Made by a program: the position numbers and the translations under genes | Notes under the pieces: generated by a model | Told to the model about the DNA's origin: nothing | Databases searched by the model: none | The model's input: the letters and a program-made list of their open reading frames with translations, nothing else | Assembly (NCBI GenBank): GCA_002409445.1 | Contig: DHNJ01000310.1 | Location: forward strand, 12,578-37,002 | From: Armatimonadetes bacterium UBA5419 | GTDB taxonomy: Bacteria > Armatimonadota > UBA10988 | DNA: 24,425 bases | Reading direction: 5' to 3' | Shown: one piece after another, positions 23,226 to 24,425 of the stretch | How the letters are laid out: each line of letters starts with the position of its first letter | Numbering within the stretch: position 1 is the first letter of the stretch

Positions 23226-24425
23226 ACCTGCGTCGCACCGCACCGGTCCTGCTCGTCCTCTTCCACCTTGGCTTTGGCGCGGTGGTGGTGCAGGTGGCCT
23301 ATTGGAACTTCGTGCGCGGCCCCGAGCTGGCCAACCACGCGCGCAACCCACGCTACTGGGTCCGTGTGCGGAGCATCGAACGGGGCCAGATCACCGACAG
23401 CGCCGGCAAGGTGCTGGCCGAGAGCGTGCGCCTGACGCGGCCGGACGACGACGAACGCGCCGGGCCGGAGCTGGCCGCGGCGCTGCGGCCGAAGCTCTAC
23501 ACACGGCGCTACCCGGGCGGGCGGCTCGGTGCGCACGTTGTCGGCTACAGCGACTACCGGCGCGGCGAGTCGGGTGTCGAGCGGGCGCTCAGCGGCTACC
23601 TAGCGCCGCGCGACCTGGCCCTGCCGCGGTTCGGCTGGGACATCCTCGCGCCGCCGGTGCGCCGCGGCAGCAGCGTCGTGCTGAGCCTTGACTGGCGCCT
23701 GCAGCAGGCGGCGGCCGAGGCGCTGGGCCAGCGCGAGGGTGCGGTGGTGGTGATCGAGGTCGCCACCGGGGCGGTGCGGGCGATGGTCGACTACCCGACC
23801 TTCGACCCGGCGGCGACGACCGACACCAAGGCCTGGGAGAAGCTGCTCGCCGACCGCGCCGGCCAGCCGCTGCTCTCGCGCGCGTATGCCGGCCGGTTCT
23901 CGCCGGGGAGCACGCTGAAGGTCCTGACCGCCGCCGCGGCGCTGAACGCGGGCACCGCGACGCCGCGGACGACCTACACCTGCGCCGGCACGTTGCGCCT
24001 GGGCCACTCGACGGTCCATTGCGAGCGCCGCTCGGGCCACGGGCGGATCACGCTGGCCCAGGGCATCGCGCTGTCCTGCAACATCGCCCTGGCCCAAGCC
24101 GCGCTCGACATGGGCCCGGAGGCCTGGCAGGCGGCGGCCGAGGCCAGCGGCTTGAACCAGCGGCCGCAGCTGTTCTGGCCCGACCCGCGGACCGACCAGA
24201 CCCCCGCCGGCCAGATGCCCACCGGCGACGCGCTGACCCCGGCGCAGCTGGCCGCGGTCGGCTACGGCCAGGGCGCGCTGACGGTTACGCCGTTGTACCT
24301 GGCCAGCCTGGGCCAGATGATCGGTAACGGTGGGACGCGGCTGGAGCCCTACGTGGTCAAGCAGATCACCAGCCCCGGCGGCCGCGCGGTCTACCAGGCG
24401 CAGCCGCACGGGGCGGCGCGGGTGG
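23222..24425 (+). CDS. pbpA: Class B penicillin-binding protein (transpeptidase), 3' end outside window
   Basis: The ATG overlaps the SEDS stop codon (ATGA), and the frame stays open to the window end, giving 401 residues so far. Residues 1-10 are cytoplasmic and about 8-30 form one membrane anchor. Residues about 50-145 are a short PBP dimerisation/pedestal domain (RGQITDSAGKVLAES; LGAHVVGYSDYRRGESGVERAL). The transpeptidase domain starts near 150 (VVLSLDWRLQQ). The active-site SxxK is S230-T-L-K233 in FSPGSTLKVLT and the SxN motif is S285-C-N287. The KTG motif would lie beyond the window. The enzyme cross-links peptidoglycan with the SEDS polymerase encoded just before it. The compact pedestal resembles actinobacterial PbpA more than FtsI. 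The symbol rests on that and on gene order. Confidence 0.9.
   Translation, partial: MNLRRTAPVLLVLFHLGFGAVVVQVAYWNFVRGPELANHARNPRYWVRVRSIERGQITDSAGKVLAESVRLTRPDDDERAGPELAAALRPKLYTRRYPGGRLGAHVVGYSDYRRGESGVERALSGYLAPRDLALPRFGWDILAPPVRRGSSVVLSLDWRLQQAAAEALGQREGAVVVIEVATGAVRAMVDYPTFDPAATTDTKAWEKLLADRAGQPLLSRAYAGRFSPGSTLKVLTAAAALNAGTATPRTTYTCAGTLRLGHSTVHCERRSGHGRITLAQGIALSCNIALAQAALDMGPEAWQAAAEASGLNQRPQLFWPDPRTDQTPAGQMPTGDALTPAQLAAVGYGQGALTVTPLYLASLGQMIGNGGTRLEPYVVKQITSPGGRAVYQAQPHGAARV

Noticed and set aside
23206..23691. 161-codon frame overlapping the SEDS/PBP junction, suggesting a possible frameshift in the PBP gene
   Set aside because: The PBP frame from 23222 is uninterrupted to the window end and carries the SxxK and SxN motifs; the other frame is a shadow.

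Overview
This is a gene-dense, very GC-rich bacterial window (roughly 70% GC by eye) with 12 complete genes and two partial ones. I see no tRNA or rRNA genes, CRISPR array, insertion sequence or phage gene. A large secreted beta-barrel protein with a C-terminal Phe implies an outer membrane. Several carbohydrate-active enzymes suggest a free-living polysaccharide degrader. The two-FHA/SEDS/PBP cluster resembles the actinobacterial fhaA-fhaB-rodA-pbpA order. A diderm with these traits would fit Armatimonadota or a neighbouring high-GC lineage. That placement is inference from gene content, not from a marker gene.

Layout. (1) Bases 2-3827, plus strand: a protein with a YbjN-like N-terminus and a duplicated C-terminal module (its start lies outside the window), followed by a divergent Clp/Hsp100 AAA+ protein. 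The first ATPase ring of that protein is intact. Its second ring has lost both Walker motifs. (2) Bases 3765-12073, minus strand: a probable operon, in transcription order a GT-C-type membrane glycosyltransferase, a 1114-residue outer-membrane beta-barrel protein with a Gly/Tyr-rich insert, a secreted Asp-box (BNR/GH74-like) propeller, and a secreted GH16-like protein. (3) Bases 12134-13714, minus strand: (R)-citramalate synthase cimA, 60 bp upstream of the glycosyltransferase. (4) Bases 13853-17630, plus strand: galM (aldose 1-epimerase) and a beta-helix protein with CHB_HEX_C and NPCBM-like C-terminal modules. (5) Bases 17635-20751, minus strand: a GH78 alpha-L-rhamnosidase convergent with the beta-helix gene. 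(6) Bases 20842-24425, plus strand: DUF3662-FHA protein, membrane-anchored FHA protein, SEDS glycosyltransferase (FtsW/RodA) and class B PBP (cut by the window end). These are joined by overlaps of 1-4 bases or a 3-base gap.

How they fit together. Block 6 is a cell-wall synthesis unit: a SEDS polymerase and its transpeptidase, with phosphothreonine-reading partners. Blocks 4-5 look like breakdown of a rhamnose- and galactose-containing polymer. Block 2 looks like a cell-surface polysaccharide handling or decoration unit. Block 1 is the least explained part. A Clp-type machine with a catalytically dead second ring, next to a protein with a possible chaperone-type fold, is my best candidate for something undescribed.
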